Positions 18,010 to 26,833 of a stretch of 64,000 bases of DNA are shown piece by piece. The DNA is from Nostoc sp. PCC 7524. GTDB taxonomy: Bacteria; Cyanobacteriota; Cyanobacteriia; Cyanobacteriales; Nostocaceae. The notes under the pieces were generated by a model. The model made no database searches, had not been told where the DNA came from, and was given only the letters and a program-made list of their open reading frames with translations. Position numbers and translations under genes: made by a program. The stretch covers positions 6,459,501 through 6,523,500 of the forward strand of contig NC_019684.1 of NCBI RefSeq assembly GCF_000316645.1, in the 5' to 3' direction. Numbering within the stretch: the stretch's first letter is position 1; the number at the start of each line of letters is the position of its first letter.

Positions 18010-18780
18010 ATGACCATACTGATAGAGTTTAGATATATGTTGACTTTTCCTACACCTACTTTTTTCAATTCTTATTGGGAAAATAGCTTTCAGTTAGAGC
18101 ATCATTTACAAACCTTTTTGAATGTAGAAGCTGACTTTTTAACATCTAAAATTCAAACAGGTTTAGCGGCTATGGCTGAATTAGGCCAAAATCAATTTAA
18201 TTGGGAGACAGTTAACGATTTTTACAGTAATCAAGTTGGTCATAATTATTTATTCGATTTAGCAGCTTTCCATTTAAATAGTCAAGAATATATTCAAGAT
18301 ACCCTGCGTTTAATTGCAGATCAAGCTAGTGGTAAAGTCTTAGATTTTGGTGGTGGTATTGGTACTCATGCTATTGCGGCGGCTTTGTGTCCTCAAGTCA
18401 CGCAGGTGATATATTGTGATATTAATCCCATCAATCGTGAATTTGTGCAGTATCGGACAAAAAAACTGGGCTTAGAAAACAAACTGATTTGTACTGCGGA
18501 ATTTCCCACGACAGAATTGTTTGATACTATTTTATGCTTTGATGTTTTAGAACATCTACCAGAACCAAGTAACCAGTTAGTAAAGTTCTATCATGCACTT
18601 GCATCTGAAGGTAAACTTATCCTCAACTGGTACTTCTTCAAAGGATTCAATAATGAGTATCCTTTTCATCTGGATGATCCGACAGTATTAGATAGTTTCT
18701 TCCGCACAATTCAGCAATACTTTTTAGAAGTTTTTCATCCGTATTTGATTACAGCTCGTTGTTACCGCAAATTATTATAG
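18010..18780 (+). CDS. Class I SAM-dependent methyltransferase
   Basis: Rossmann-fold methyltransferase using S-adenosylmethionine. Motif I is GKVLDFGGGIGTHAIAAAL (about residue 110). It is followed by an acidic strand end (IYCDINPINREF) and motif IV as TILCFDVLEHLPEPSNQLVK. The C-terminal half is YFFKGFNNEYPFHLDDP. An extra about 100-residue N-terminal region precedes the catalytic domain. Start is ATG 18010 or the in-frame ATG at 18040; neither has a clear ribosome site. Substrate cannot be deduced. A terminator-like hairpin lies about 120 bp after the stop. Confidence 0.8.
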   Translation: MTILIEFRYMLTFPTPTFFNSYWENSFQLEHHLQTFLNVEADFLTSKIQTGLAAMAELGQNQFNWETVNDFYSNQVGHNYLFDLAAFHLNSQEYIQDTLRLIADQASGKVLDFGGGIGTHAIAAALCPQVTQVIYCDINPINREFVQYRTKKLGLENKLICTAEFPTTELFDTILCFDVLEHLPEPSNQLVKFYHALASEGKLILNWYFFKGFNNEYPFHLDDPTVLDSFFRTIQQYFLEVFHPYLITARCYRKLL

Positions 18781-18802
18781 TTTGAAGTAAGTGAGGTAGA
18801 CC

Positions 18803-18865
18803 ATGAGTAATAAGTAATGAGTAATGAGTAAAAAATTTACTTATTACTCACTACTTATTACTCAT
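18803..18865. repeat. Long hairpin built from GAGTAAT repeats
   Basis: A 23-bp arm at 18803-18825 pairs with 18843-18865 at 22 of 23 positions. The arms are themselves near-tandem 7-mers (AGTAATG, AGTAATA). It may stabilise or end the methyltransferase transcript. Confidence 0.6.
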
Positions 18866-18898
18866 TACTTTTCAATTATTTGCTGTATCAGAATAATG

Positions 18899-18930
18899 AC
18901 CACTAATGAGATTTTCTTTAGTGGTTTTTT
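18899..18930 (+). terminator. Rho-independent terminator
   Basis: Stem ACCACTAA/TTAGTGGT with an 11-nt loop, followed directly by a T6 run. Confidence 0.75.
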
Positions 18931-19093
18931 AATAAAACAAATTTTTAGTAAATTAAATAACTAAACTTATTCCCTGTAGTAGATATGAAATAACCTAATT
19001 TCTTACCCCAGAGAGTAGAAGTATTATTTGGCTAAATTTAAATAAAAAGTGAGCAAGATACTTTCAGATTAAAAAAATAAATTTTTGGCAACA

Positions 19094-19705
19094 ATGAGCT
19101 TTTTTAATTCTTCACAGCCACCTCTAAGGCTCAAACAAGCAACTGTAGATGAACATGAAATAAAAGGAATTTGGCACGTTAATTGGAAAATTGGCAAGAT
19201 AAAACTTTATTCCACTTTTTACACTTGCATTGATCAAGCTTGTATATTTTGGAGTTTATTGCTGATTCCCATGTTTATTACTGCTCAGTTTCTCCCTATT
19301 AGTTGGAGTTTGCAAGCAACTTGGTGGTCATTACTCAGCTTGATTGGTATCGTAGCAATGGTAATTTGGACGCATTATTGGGTAAAAATGCACCACGTTA
19401 AATGGGTGCTGTATTCCTGGGTGATACTCATGCTATTTGGGGTGATATTAACTGATTTAAGTATTTTCTTAGGCTGGGGTAAAATCTTGTTGAATTTGTG
19501 TCCATTATGGTTGGGATTGAGTACAATCGGCTACTTGTGTACTGGTTTAGGGGTGCGATCGCGTGCTTTAATCTTTACAGGTCTGCTGCACTTACTCTTG
19601 ATTTTTATTTTGCCTTATGTTGTGGCGTGGCAATTTCTCACCACTGGTGCTTTGATGGTTTTTTCCCTATTACTGCTAGCAGAATTCCAGTGGGATGGTT
19701 TATAG
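19094..19705 (+). CDS. Hypothetical multi-pass membrane protein
   Basis: I do not recognise the family. From the ATG at 19094 the product is about 203 residues with a soluble N-terminal about 45 residues (ATVDEHEIKGIWHVNWKIGK). About five hydrophobic helices follow (IFWSLLLIPMFITAQFLPI, WWSLLSLIGIVAMVIW, WVLYSWVILMLFGVILTDL, LIFTGLLHLLLIFILPYVV and a last helix). A TTG 9 bp upstream is also in frame. No catalytic motif is visible. It lies downstream of a terminator, so it has its own promoter, and upstream of the long regulatory-looking gap before the peptide-export genes. Confidence 0.6.
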   Translation: MSFFNSSQPPLRLKQATVDEHEIKGIWHVNWKIGKIKLYSTFYTCIDQACIFWSLLLIPMFITAQFLPISWSLQATWWSLLSLIGIVAMVIWTHYWVKMHHVKWVLYSWVILMLFGVILTDLSIFLGWGKILLNLCPLWLGLSTIGYLCTGLGVRSRALIFTGLLHLLLIFILPYVVAWQFLTTGALMVFSLLLLAEFQWDGL

Positions 19706-20821
19706 GTTTATAGTCAACTTCCCAAAACCCAGCCTAGCTTTACTTTTGGTAGCTCAGATAACTTTGCATCTACTATAAGTAGTAAACTTCTAAGTTGCAT
19801 TTATGTCTCCAGGTTTATGAATTCATAGAGAACAGTGCGTATAGTTAAGTTCTTAGATGGTGTTTCATCTAAGTCATGTAAGTGAGGCTAATAATCATGT
19901 GTTTATCCATAAATCCTTGGTTCATACACCTACTAAGCATCTGCGATCGCTATTCCGAATAACTGAATGATTACAGAGTAAACTGTTGTGAAATTTCCCA
20001 CATAGCACCGTAAACTTGGGAATTTGATGATATTACTTCAATCTAAATATTTCGGCTTGATTCTGTTTAAATAAGGGAACTGATAACCAGTTCTTCTGTA
20101 ATGCTGAACTTGGTATCATCCTAGAAAATTCTCTAGGAAAAGTAACACAAGGTATTTTACACAAGACTATAGGGATCAGCAGCACAGCTACCTTTTGTTG
20201 GATAAGGTTAGGGTTATGCTATGGCTGCACCGTGTTCTTAAGTTTCATCTGTCTAAATTCAGGCAGATAACTAAGAGCCATACTCATCTATTTCATTTAT
20301 TTGAAAACTACCATATAAGGCTTAGGGCTTTTAGTTGTGATGGCACTAAATAATTGTGCTAAAACAGCTAGATTCACAATTTTTTTGGTAAGTAAATGTT
20401 AAAAACTATGTCTGAACCTTTGATTAAAAAAGGGGAGAGGAGGTAATAGTAATTCGCTCAACGTAAGTGAGGGTTTTGAGGGAGTTTGAGCGTTCTCCTC
20501 TATTTTCTCTAGACGTTACTAACGCCAGATGACTAAGAAAAGTGATGACTTTACCAGCGCACTCTTTTCTTGTTCCCCGTCTCTAATTATATCAATCCAT
20601 CAACATTATGTTCGCTAGTATTAGCAACATTTGTGGACATTTCGCATTGAGCTTCTAAAGTTGCTAGATGCGATCGCCCATCCACGCTTTGAATTCTGCC
20701 TTTTTATCCTGAAAATAGGTAGTTTCACGTTTTGTTGTGATGAATAGTGCCTGTTGATTTACCAGGCGATCTATTCACTGAGTCTACTTTCTGCACACAT
20801 ATATATAGAAGGTGCAACACT
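19706..20821. other. 1.1-kb non-coding region before the export cassette
   Basis: No frame longer than about 40 codons is convincing. It contains several hairpins: 19852-19873 (CTTAGATG/CATCTAAG), a GAACTG/CAGTTC pair around 20077-20092, CCTAGA/TCTAGG near 20120-20137, and the larger structure at 20437-20500. The motif GTAAGTGAGG, which serves as the ribosome site of precursor genes 1 and 3, also occurs here twice (about 19878 and 20463). The first is followed by a 21-codon frame (MCLSINPWFIHLLSICDRYS) that I do not call as a gene. Confidence 0.5.
20437..20500 (+). ncRNA. Candidate structured RNA element upstream of the HlyD gene
   Basis: Outer arms GAGGAG/CTCCTC and inner arms CGCTCAA/TTGAGCG are nested around a loop that contains ACGTAAGTGAGGG. 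The nested pairing and shared loop motif suggest a folded 5' leader or small RNA. No known family is recognised. Confidence 0.3.
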
Positions 20822-22951
20822 GTGAACACCTTACGCCAACACATCAATAATTTTTGGCAGCAATCAAATGAGCCAAATCCAGAGCAACTGCCGACATTAG
20901 AAGCCAACGAGTTTCTCCCCCATATTGGTAAATGGACAACTATTGGCGGCGGAGTCGTCTTAAGTCTGTTTGTAGCTGGGGTTGGTTTGGCAACTATCCT
21001 TAAATACAACATCACAGTCAAAGTACCTGCAACTATTCGTCCTGTGGGAGACTTGCGGGTTGTGCAGTCGCTCATTAGTGGCAAAATTCAAAAGATTGAC
21101 ATTGCAGAAAACCAAACGGTAGCACCAGGAGAAGCGATCGCTTATATTGATAATTCCCGCCTTCAGAACCAAAAAAGCCAATTACAAAACCTGATTCAGC
21201 AGATTCAGTTACAACAAAATAACATCAATGCTCAACTCAAAGAACTTGATGCTCAAATTGCTGCCCAAAACATTTTAAATTACCGCACCAATCTAGCTGT
21301 ACAAGCTGAACTTAGTGGTACACAACGCAACTATCAAGACCAGCAAATCAAAGCTATGGCTGATATGACACAAGCCCAAACAGCCTTAACTTTAGCTAGG
21401 ATACAACGCGATCGCCTCCAACGAGACAAGCTGCTCCAGCTAACCGTAAAAGAAACTGAAGCCGCCTTAAATTTAGCGAGAGTCCAACGTGATCGATTAC
21501 AAAGGGAAAAACTATTAACAGCATCCGTAGAAGAAGCCGAAAATGCCTTGAAATTAGCCAGAGAACAGCGTGATCGCTTACAGAATGAAAACCTCTTAAC
21601 CACAACTTTAGAAGAAGCCGAAGCCGCCTGGAATTTAGCTAAAGCCCAACAAGAACGCTTACAACGGGAAAGACTGTTAACAGCATCCGTAGAAGAAGCC
21701 GAAACCGCCTTGAAAGTTGCTAGAGAACAGCGCGATCGCTTGCAGAATGAAAACCTTTTAAGCGCCACAGTCGAAGAAGCAAAAGCCGCTTTAAATGTAG
21801 CGATCGCCCAACGTGACCGAATGTTACCCATAGTTGCATCAGGAGCGATCGCTCGCAATACCTTTGAAGAAAAAGAACAAGCTGTGATAGCAGCAGAGGC
21901 GAAACTCGCACAAGCCAAAGCCAACGCCAAAAACCTCTTAGAAGAAAAAGCACAAGCCGTCATTTCGGCGGAGGCGAGACTCGTACAAGCCAAAGCCAAT
22001 GCCAAAAATCTGCGTGAAGAAAAAGGCCAAGCCGTTATCTCAGCCAAAGCCAAACTTGAGCAAGCCAAAGCCAACGCCAAAAACCTGTTAGAAGAAAAAG
22101 CACAAGCCATCAAATCAGCCGAGGCGAAACTGGCTCAAGCCAAAGCTAACGCTAACAATCTGCGCGAAGAAAAAGCACAAGCCGTTATCTCAGCCGAGGC
22201 GAAACTGGCTCAAGCTAGAGCCAACGCCCAAAACCTTCTGGAAGAAAAAGACCAAGCTTTGACAACCGCACAAACGAATTTAATCAAGGCCAGAACCGGT
22301 GTTAATCCTAGTGATGCTCCTGTAACGGTAGCATTAGAACGAATTCAGCAAGAACAGGCAAGAGGTATAGCTACTTTAGCCGCTTTGAACAAAGAAAGAG
22401 AAACCCTTCTACAACAACGCTTAGAATTTCAAAAACAACTGGATAGAAGCCGCAAAGAACTGCAACAAACAGAAAACGACATTAACCAGAGTGTAATTCG
22501 CGCTCCCATTGCCGGGACTGTATTGCAATTGAACTTGCGTAACCCAGGCCAGGTAGTGCAACCAAGTGAAGCGATCGCTCAAATTGCTCCCCTCAACGCC
22601 CCCTTACTGATTAAAGCTAATGTACCAGCCCAAGAGATTAACAAAATCAAACCCGGCCAACAAGTCCAGATGCGGGTTTCCGCCTGTCCCTATCCAGACT
22701 ATGGCACTCTCAACGGCACAGTCAAAACAATTGCACCAGATGCCCTACCAATTGCCAACAATAGCCCAACACCAAGCGTGAGAGCATCCGCCTACGAAGT
22801 CACAATAGAACCACAAACTCCTTACGTTGGTAGAGGCTCAAGGCAATGCCAACTCAAATCAGGAATGGAAGGACAAGCAGACATTATTTCCCGTCAAGAA
22901 ACAGTCATGCGATTCATTCTGAGAAAAGCCAGATTAATTGCAGATATGTAG
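20822..22951 (+). CDS. HlyD-family secretion adaptor with expanded coiled coil
   Basis: Membrane fusion protein linking an inner-membrane ABC exporter to an outer-membrane channel. The GTG at 20822 is chosen because GAAGGTG lies 7 nt upstream; the open frame 75 bp further up has no support. The product is about 709 residues. It has one N-terminal TM (GGGVVLSLFVAGVGLATIL), a lipoyl half (RVVQSLISGKIQKIDIAENQ), a very long alpha-helical region, the second lipoyl half (SVIRAPIAGTVLQLNLRNPG) and the C-terminal beta domain. The helical region is made of five 27-residue repeats (21392-21796) followed by five 25-residue repeats plus a partial unit (21866 to about 22300). It stands 147 bp upstream of the C39 ABC transporter, its evident partner. 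Confidence 0.9.
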   Translation: MNTLRQHINNFWQQSNEPNPEQLPTLEANEFLPHIGKWTTIGGGVVLSLFVAGVGLATILKYNITVKVPATIRPVGDLRVVQSLISGKIQKIDIAENQTVAPGEAIAYIDNSRLQNQKSQLQNLIQQIQLQQNNINAQLKELDAQIAAQNILNYRTNLAVQAELSGTQRNYQDQQIKAMADMTQAQTALTLARIQRDRLQRDKLLQLTVKETEAALNLARVQRDRLQREKLLTASVEEAENALKLAREQRDRLQNENLLTTTLEEAEAAWNLAKAQQERLQRERLLTASVEEAETALKVAREQRDRLQNENLLSATVEEAKAALNVAIAQRDRMLPIVASGAIARNTFEEKEQAVIAAEAKLAQAKANAKNLLEEKAQAVISAEARLVQAKANAKNLREEKGQAVISAKAKLEQAKANAKNLLEEKAQAIKSAEAKLAQAKANANNLREEKAQAVISAEAKLAQARANAQNLLEEKDQALTTAQTNLIKARTGVNPSDAPVTVALERIQQEQARGIATLAALNKERETLLQQRLEFQKQLDRSRKELQQTENDINQSVIRAPIAGTVLQLNLRNPGQVVQPSEAIAQIAPLNAPLLIKANVPAQEINKIKPGQQVQMRVSACPYPDYGTLNGTVKTIAPDALPIANNSPTPSVRASAYEVTIEPQTPYVGRGSRQCQLKSGMEGQADIISRQETVMRFILRKARLIADM
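21392..22300 (+). repeat. In-frame tandem repeats in the HlyD gene (81-bp x5, 75-bp x5)
   Basis: 81-bp units start at 21392, 21473, 21554, 21635 and 21716 (consensus LAREQRDRLQ...LLTASVEEAE). 75-bp units start at 21866, 21941, 22016, 22091 and 22166, with a partial one at 22241 (consensus EEKAQAVISAEAKLAQAKAN). Both preserve the reading frame and lengthen the coiled-coil hairpin. Confidence 0.85.
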
Positions 22952-23090
22952 GGCTTGGGGACTGGGGATTGGGGATTGGGGATTGGGAAGACTCTCCCTT
23001 ATCCCCCTCATCCCCCACCCTACGGGAAGCAAGCTACATCCCCCTCTGCTCCCCCTACACCCTTACATCCCTACAACCTTAAAATAGGTA
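22952..23090. repeat. Short tandem repeats between HlyD and ABC genes
   Basis: GGGGATT/GGGGACT heptamers (22956-22987) and C-rich runs fill the gap. They keep an open frame upstream of the ABC transporter start, but the translation (GDWGLGIG type) is a repeat artefact. Confidence 0.65.
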
Positions 23091-23098
23091 CATCACTC

Positions 23099-25267
23099 AT
23101 GTTTGGTCTATTCAAATCCCGCAAAAATTACAAGTGTGTTTTACAGTCAAGTGAAGAAGACTGTGGAGCAGCTTGTCTAGTGTCAATTTGCAGGCATTAC
23201 GGACGCTTTTTAAGCCTCAATAAAAGCCGAGAAGCTGTAGGAACAGGACAACTAGGTACGACTTTATTAGGTCTCAAACGCGGTGCTGAACATCTGGGTT
23301 TTAATGGCAGAGCAGTAAAAGCTGCACCTGAGATCATAGACCGAATCAAAGAACTACCATTGCCTGCAATTATTCATTGGCGGGGCTATCACTGGGTAGT
23401 TCTCTACGATAAAAAAGGGCGAAACTATGTCATAGCTGATCCAGCCGTGGGCGTTCGCTATGTCAGCCGGGAAGAGCTAACAACAGCTTGGAATGGTGTG
23501 ATGCTGCTAGTAGAGCCAGATCCCACGCGCTTTGCTCAACAACCCCAAGAAAAACCACAGCACGGGTTTGCTCGCTTTCTCAAGCGCATCATCCCTTATC
23601 GGGGACTACTCACCCAGGTATTCATGCTCAACATTGTTCTGGGTGTACTCGCTCTAGGTACTCCAATTCTGATTCAGCTGCTAACAGATGATGTTTTGAT
23701 TCGCGGTGACACTCAGTTACTAACTGTTGTCGTCACAGCCGTTGTGATCATGAACTTGTTTAGTAGCAGTATGCAAGTCATGGAATCAACGATGATTGCT
23801 CACTTTAGTCAAAGGTTACAACTAGGTCTAGTCTTGGAGTTTGGGCGCAGAATACTGCAATTACCTTTGACTTACTACGAAGCTCGTCGCAGTGGAGAAA
23901 TTACTAGCCGACTCAGAGATATTAACGAGATTAATCAGTTAGTTTCCCAGATTGTCATCCTATTACCTAGCCAATTTTTCATTGCTGTCATCTCGTTCTG
24001 CTTGATGCTGTTTTATAGTTGGCAGCTATCAATAGCAGTGATTTTCATCGGTGCGTTAATGAGTTTATCAACTCTGCCACTTTTACCGGTTTTGCAACAA
24101 AAAACGCGCAGTTTATTAGTTTTAGGGGCAGAAAATCAAGGTGTCTTGGTAGAAACTTTTAAAGGCGCACAGGTTTTAAAAACAACTAATGCCGCGCCAC
24201 AATTTTGGGATGAATTACAAAGCCGTTTTGGACGGTTGGCTAATCTCACTTTTAGCACCATCCAAATAGGAATTATCAATAATACGATTGCGAGCCTTTT
24301 CTCTACCCTTGGGGGTGTAACTTTACTGGGACTAGGCAGCATTTTGGTAATACAAGGTCAGTTGAGTATTGGTCAAATGCTGGCTATTAATACTCTCCAA
24401 GTTAATGTTCTGGCGTTAATTAGTACGTTGGTGGGTTTAGTAGATGAATATTTTCGTTCTCAAACTGCTGTTTCTCGTCTATTAGAAGTGATTGATGCTA
24501 CCCCAGAAGTAGATGAGAAACAGCAAAAGCCAGTAGCGCAAATAGCTGGTGATGCAGATATTCGTTTTTCCCATATCAACTTTCATCACCCTGGTAGAGT
24601 GGATTTATTGGAAGATTTTTCTCTCAAGCTACCTGGAGGACAGGTTGTTGCTTTAATTGGCAAGTCAGGTTGCGGTAAAAGTTCTTTAGCAAAACTCATT
24701 GCAGGTTTATATCAACCAAATTCTGGGAATATTCGGATTGGTTTTTATAATATTCACGATTTAGCTCTGGATTGTTTACGACAACAAGTAGTTTATGTCC
24801 CCCAAGAACCTCATTTCTGGAGTCGCTCAATTTTAGAAAATTTTCAACTAGGAACGCCCCATATTGCCTTTGAAGATGTTGTGAAAGCTTGTCATGTTGC
24901 TGATGCTGATGGTTTTATCAGCCAACTACCTAATAAATATCAAACGGTGTTAGGGGAATTTGGGGCAAATCTCTCCGGTGGACAAAGACAAAGATTAGCG
25001 ATCGCCAGGGGTATTCTCACTAATCCACCCGTCCTAATTTTAGATGAAGCAACTGCGGGATTAGACCCCGTTAGTGAAACTCAAGTTTTAGATAGACTCT
25101 TAGAATATAGACAGGGCAGAACCACAATTTTGATCACCCACCGTCCGAGCGTAGTTCATCGCGCTGATTGGATTGTCTTACTAGATCAAGGTAAGGTGCA
25201 ACTCCAAGGCACTCTAGAAGATTTTCTTGCTCAACAGGGAGAGCATTTAAAGTTTTTAACTGTGTAA
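23099..25267 (+). CDS. Peptidase-containing ABC exporter (C39, double-glycine leader processing)
   Basis: Exporter that cleaves double-glycine leaders from peptides and transports the cores. From the ATG at 23099 it has 722 residues. The N-terminal C39 peptidase (1-135) shows the oxyanion Gln and nucleophile in VLQSSEEDCGAACL (Q16, C22), the His in YHWVVLYD (H98) and the Asp in VIADPAVG (D114), so the protease triad is intact. A six-helix transmembrane domain spans about 150-440. The nucleotide-binding domain follows, with Walker A GKSGCGKSS, signature LSGGQRQRLAIARG and Walker B VLILDEAT. It is preceded by the HlyD adaptor gene and followed by four double-glycine precursor genes, which are its likely substrates. 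Confidence 0.95.
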   Translation: MFGLFKSRKNYKCVLQSSEEDCGAACLVSICRHYGRFLSLNKSREAVGTGQLGTTLLGLKRGAEHLGFNGRAVKAAPEIIDRIKELPLPAIIHWRGYHWVVLYDKKGRNYVIADPAVGVRYVSREELTTAWNGVMLLVEPDPTRFAQQPQEKPQHGFARFLKRIIPYRGLLTQVFMLNIVLGVLALGTPILIQLLTDDVLIRGDTQLLTVVVTAVVIMNLFSSSMQVMESTMIAHFSQRLQLGLVLEFGRRILQLPLTYYEARRSGEITSRLRDINEINQLVSQIVILLPSQFFIAVISFCLMLFYSWQLSIAVIFIGALMSLSTLPLLPVLQQKTRSLLVLGAENQGVLVETFKGAQVLKTTNAAPQFWDELQSRFGRLANLTFSTIQIGIINNTIASLFSTLGGVTLLGLGSILVIQGQLSIGQMLAINTLQVNVLALISTLVGLVDEYFRSQTAVSRLLEVIDATPEVDEKQQKPVAQIAGDADIRFSHINFHHPGRVDLLEDFSLKLPGGQVVALIGKSGCGKSSLAKLIAGLYQPNSGNIRIGFYNIHDLALDCLRQQVVYVPQEPHFWSRSILENFQLGTPHIAFEDVVKACHVADADGFISQLPNKYQTVLGEFGANLSGGQRQRLAIARGILTNPPVLILDEATAGLDPVSETQVLDRLLEYRQGRTTILITHRPSVVHRADWIVLLDQGKVQLQGTLEDFLAQQGEHLKFLTV

Positions 25268-25572
25268 GTCTTGTGGTTATACTAAGGGATAAAAATTTCA
25301 AAATTAATAATTCAAGTTTGCAATAAACGCTTTATAGATGTACAACATTGTGCATCTATTTTTCTTAGTAAACTCAGTAATTAGAGTGATCATATTAATT
25401 GAGTCTAATTCTGACAGTTAAAAATGTACTTAACTCAATTTTCATGTGTCAAAAGTCAGAAGATCAAGATATTATTAATTACCACTTTAGACTAATTTAA
25501 ATTAATGGCAAATATTAAATAATAAACACATAGGTGATTAACACCTATAGACGTAAGTGAGGTAAAGAATTT
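25268..25572. other. Intergenic region before precursor 1
   Basis: 305 bp, AT-rich. Its 3' end holds the conserved hairpin and ribosome site described at 25530-25562. I see no classical terminator after the ABC gene, so read-through into the peptide genes is possible. Confidence 0.5.
25530..25562 (+). promoter_or_regulatory. 5' leader hairpin plus ribosome site of precursor 1
   Basis: Hairpin ATAGGTG-ATTAA-CACCTAT is followed by ACGTAAGTGAGG, whose GAGG lies 10 nt before the ATG. The block matches 26552-26584, upstream of precursor 3, at about 33 of 37 positions. Confidence 0.65.
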
Positions 25573-25800
25573 ATGTCAATTCTAATGATGTCTGATTTAC
25601 TTGCAGACTTATCCGCAGAACAACAACAACTTCTAGCTGGTGGACAAGCTAGAACAGAGGATGATTTAGAGCTTCAAGACAGCGAAGACGATGGTGATCA
25701 AGGGTTTATGAATCTACGTTCTGGTACTTACAGAATTAGAAAAACCAGCAGAACTAGAGCCATTGTTCGCATTCAAAAACTTGAACGCGATCGCAGCTAA
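25573..25800 (+). CDS. Double-glycine leader peptide precursor 1 (bacteriocin-like)
   Basis: 75-residue precursor. The leader MSILMMSDLLADLSAEQQQL ends in LAGG at residues 21-24 and fits the class II double-glycine consensus (LSxxE/Q-L-xxI/L-xGG). The predicted 51-residue core starts QARTEDDLELQDSEDDGDQG. It is acidic in its first half, strongly basic (Arg-rich) in its second, and lacks cysteine. The leader matches those of the three following genes, so the neighbouring C39 exporter probably processes all of them. It resembles the cyanobacterial families annotated as bacteriocin-like (CTB type). Biological activity is unknown. Confidence 0.82.
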   Translation: MSILMMSDLLADLSAEQQQLLAGGQARTEDDLELQDSEDDGDQGFMNLRSGTYRIRKTSRTRAIVRIQKLERDRS

Positions 25801-25902
25801 TCTTTGCAATGTATGAAGTCGTGATAGTAGAAGATTAACATAATTTATTTTGATGAATTTCTTCATTCTTCTACTTTCTTCACATGGATTAATTAACTAT
25901 CC

Positions 25903-25959
25903 AGAGAACAGATAAGTAAGTGCTAAATATAAGTAATAAACTTTCTGTTCTCTCTTTTT
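25903..25959 (+). terminator. Terminator-like hairpin after precursor 1
   Basis: AGAGAACAG (25903-25911) pairs with CTGTTCTCT (25945-25953), followed by CTTTTT. It could terminate or attenuate transcription between precursors 1 and 2. Confidence 0.55.
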
Positions 25960-26099
25960 CTAATTGTGAATGATTTTGACTGTATGATGCTGATTCCTGC
26001 ACAGTTTAACTCAAAATCTTGTTGGCAATTTTGCATCATTTAAAGTGTTTTTGTCTGTCATGGTGATACCTAAAACCCATGTAAATAATTGAGGTAATT

Positions 26100-26273
26100 A
26101 TGTCAAATCAAATGATTGCATCTGATTTAATCATGCCATTATCTACAGATGAACAACAGCTTCTATCTGGAGGACAACAACGTAGCTTTGGAGGCGGACG
26201 TGACGATGACCGCTTTGACAGAAGATGCTTTAGATTTAGACGGTGTGTCCGGAGATGCTTCCGTTTTTCCTAA
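26100..26273 (+). CDS. Double-glycine leader peptide precursor 2 (57 codons, Cys/Arg/Phe-rich core)
   Basis: A short gene easily missed. The ATG at 26100 follows GAGG by 5 nt. The leader MSNQMIASDLIMPLSTDEQQ continues LLSGG (GG at residues 24-25). The predicted 32-residue core is QQRSFGGGRDDDRFDRRCF and then a run of Arg, Phe and three Cys, ending FRFS. The core is strongly cationic and could form a disulfide. The leader is nearly the same as in precursors 1, 3 and 4, whereas the core shares nothing with theirs. No modification enzyme is encoded nearby. Confidence 0.82.
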   Translation: MSNQMIASDLIMPLSTDEQQLLSGGQQRSFGGGRDDDRFDRRCFRFRRCVRRCFRFS

Positions 26274-26328
26274 TCCTAAAAAATCCACAGACTAATTAGT
26301 TCAGTAGTCCCAATAAACTGTAATTTCA

Positions 26329-26363
26329 CACCTATATAGGTATTTGTTTTACCTATGTAGGTG
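26329..26363 (+). repeat. Hairpin after precursor 2
   Basis: CACCTATATAGGT pairs with ACCTATGTAGGTG (one wobble) around a 9-nt loop. It has the same ACCTAT/ATAGGT arms as the hairpins near the other precursors. No T-run follows. Confidence 0.5.
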
Positions 26364-26410
26364 TGATTTATTTGAGTTAATTTAAATTGATTTTATTTCG
26401 TTATTTACTA

Positions 26411-26458
26411 ATGAATAAAATTGTAAATATTCAAATGAATAAAATTGTAAATATTCAA
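26411..26458. repeat. 24-bp direct tandem duplication
   Basis: ATGAATAAAATTGTAAATAT plus TCAA occurs twice head to tail (26411-26434, 26435-26458) without a mismatch. Both copies contain an in-frame ATG but no useful frame. Confidence 0.8.
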
Positions 26459-26551
26459 ACGAAAATAAATATCCAAAGACAGATATTACTAGAAATATAT
26501 TTATGACTGAAGACTAATTTATTTAGTAAATTATCAGTTTATAAATAAAAC

Positions 26552-26584
26552 ATAGGTGACTAACACCTAGTAACGTAAGTGAGG
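26552..26584 (+). promoter_or_regulatory. 5' leader hairpin plus ribosome site of precursor 3
   Basis: TAGGTG-ACTAA-CACCTA is followed by ACGTAAGTGAGG. It is a near copy of the element at 25530-25562, with GAGG 9 nt before the ATG at 26594. Confidence 0.65.
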
Positions 26585-26593
26585 TAAATGATC

Positions 26594-26833
26594 ATGTTTA
26601 TTCCAACAATTACATCCGATTTATTAGTGGATTTATCCACAGATGAACAGCAACTTCTCGCTGGCGGAAAAGGAAAAAAGACCTGTCCTTGCGTTGACTC
26701 CGAGGATACATCTCCAACACCACCTGTTGATCAAGCCGGTGGATTAAGTTCGATTCTCTGTTACAGAATAACAGCAACACCATTTTTCCAATGCGGAAAC
26801 GGTGCAGAACCGGATGATGACATGGAGGAGTAA
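26594..26833 (+). CDS. Double-glycine leader peptide precursor 3
   Basis: 79-residue precursor from the ATG at 26594. An ATG 6 bp earlier is open, but its spacing from GAGG is too short. The leader MFIPTITSDLLVDLSTDEQQ continues LLAGG. The predicted 54-residue core starts KGKKTCPCVDSEDTSPTPPV, contains four cysteines in two groups (CPC near its start; C of LCYR and C of FQCGNG near the end), and finishes with an acidic tail EPDDDMEE. Disulfide or other Cys-based crosslinks are possible but not shown. The leader and 5' region are duplicated from precursor 1, the core is not. Confidence 0.82.
   Translation: MFIPTITSDLLVDLSTDEQQLLAGGKGKKTCPCVDSEDTSPTPPVDQAGGLSSILCYRITATPFFQCGNGAEPDDDMEE

Noticed and set aside
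19898..19963. 21-codon frame preceded by GTAAGTGAGG
   Set aside because: The ribosome site resembles those of the peptide precursors, but there is no double-glycine leader and the product is too short to judge. Recorded in the intergenic entry only.
21334..22113. 259-codon minus-strand frame opposite the HlyD gene
   Set aside because: A shadow caused by codon bias in the in-frame repeats; the plus-strand protein has clear domains.
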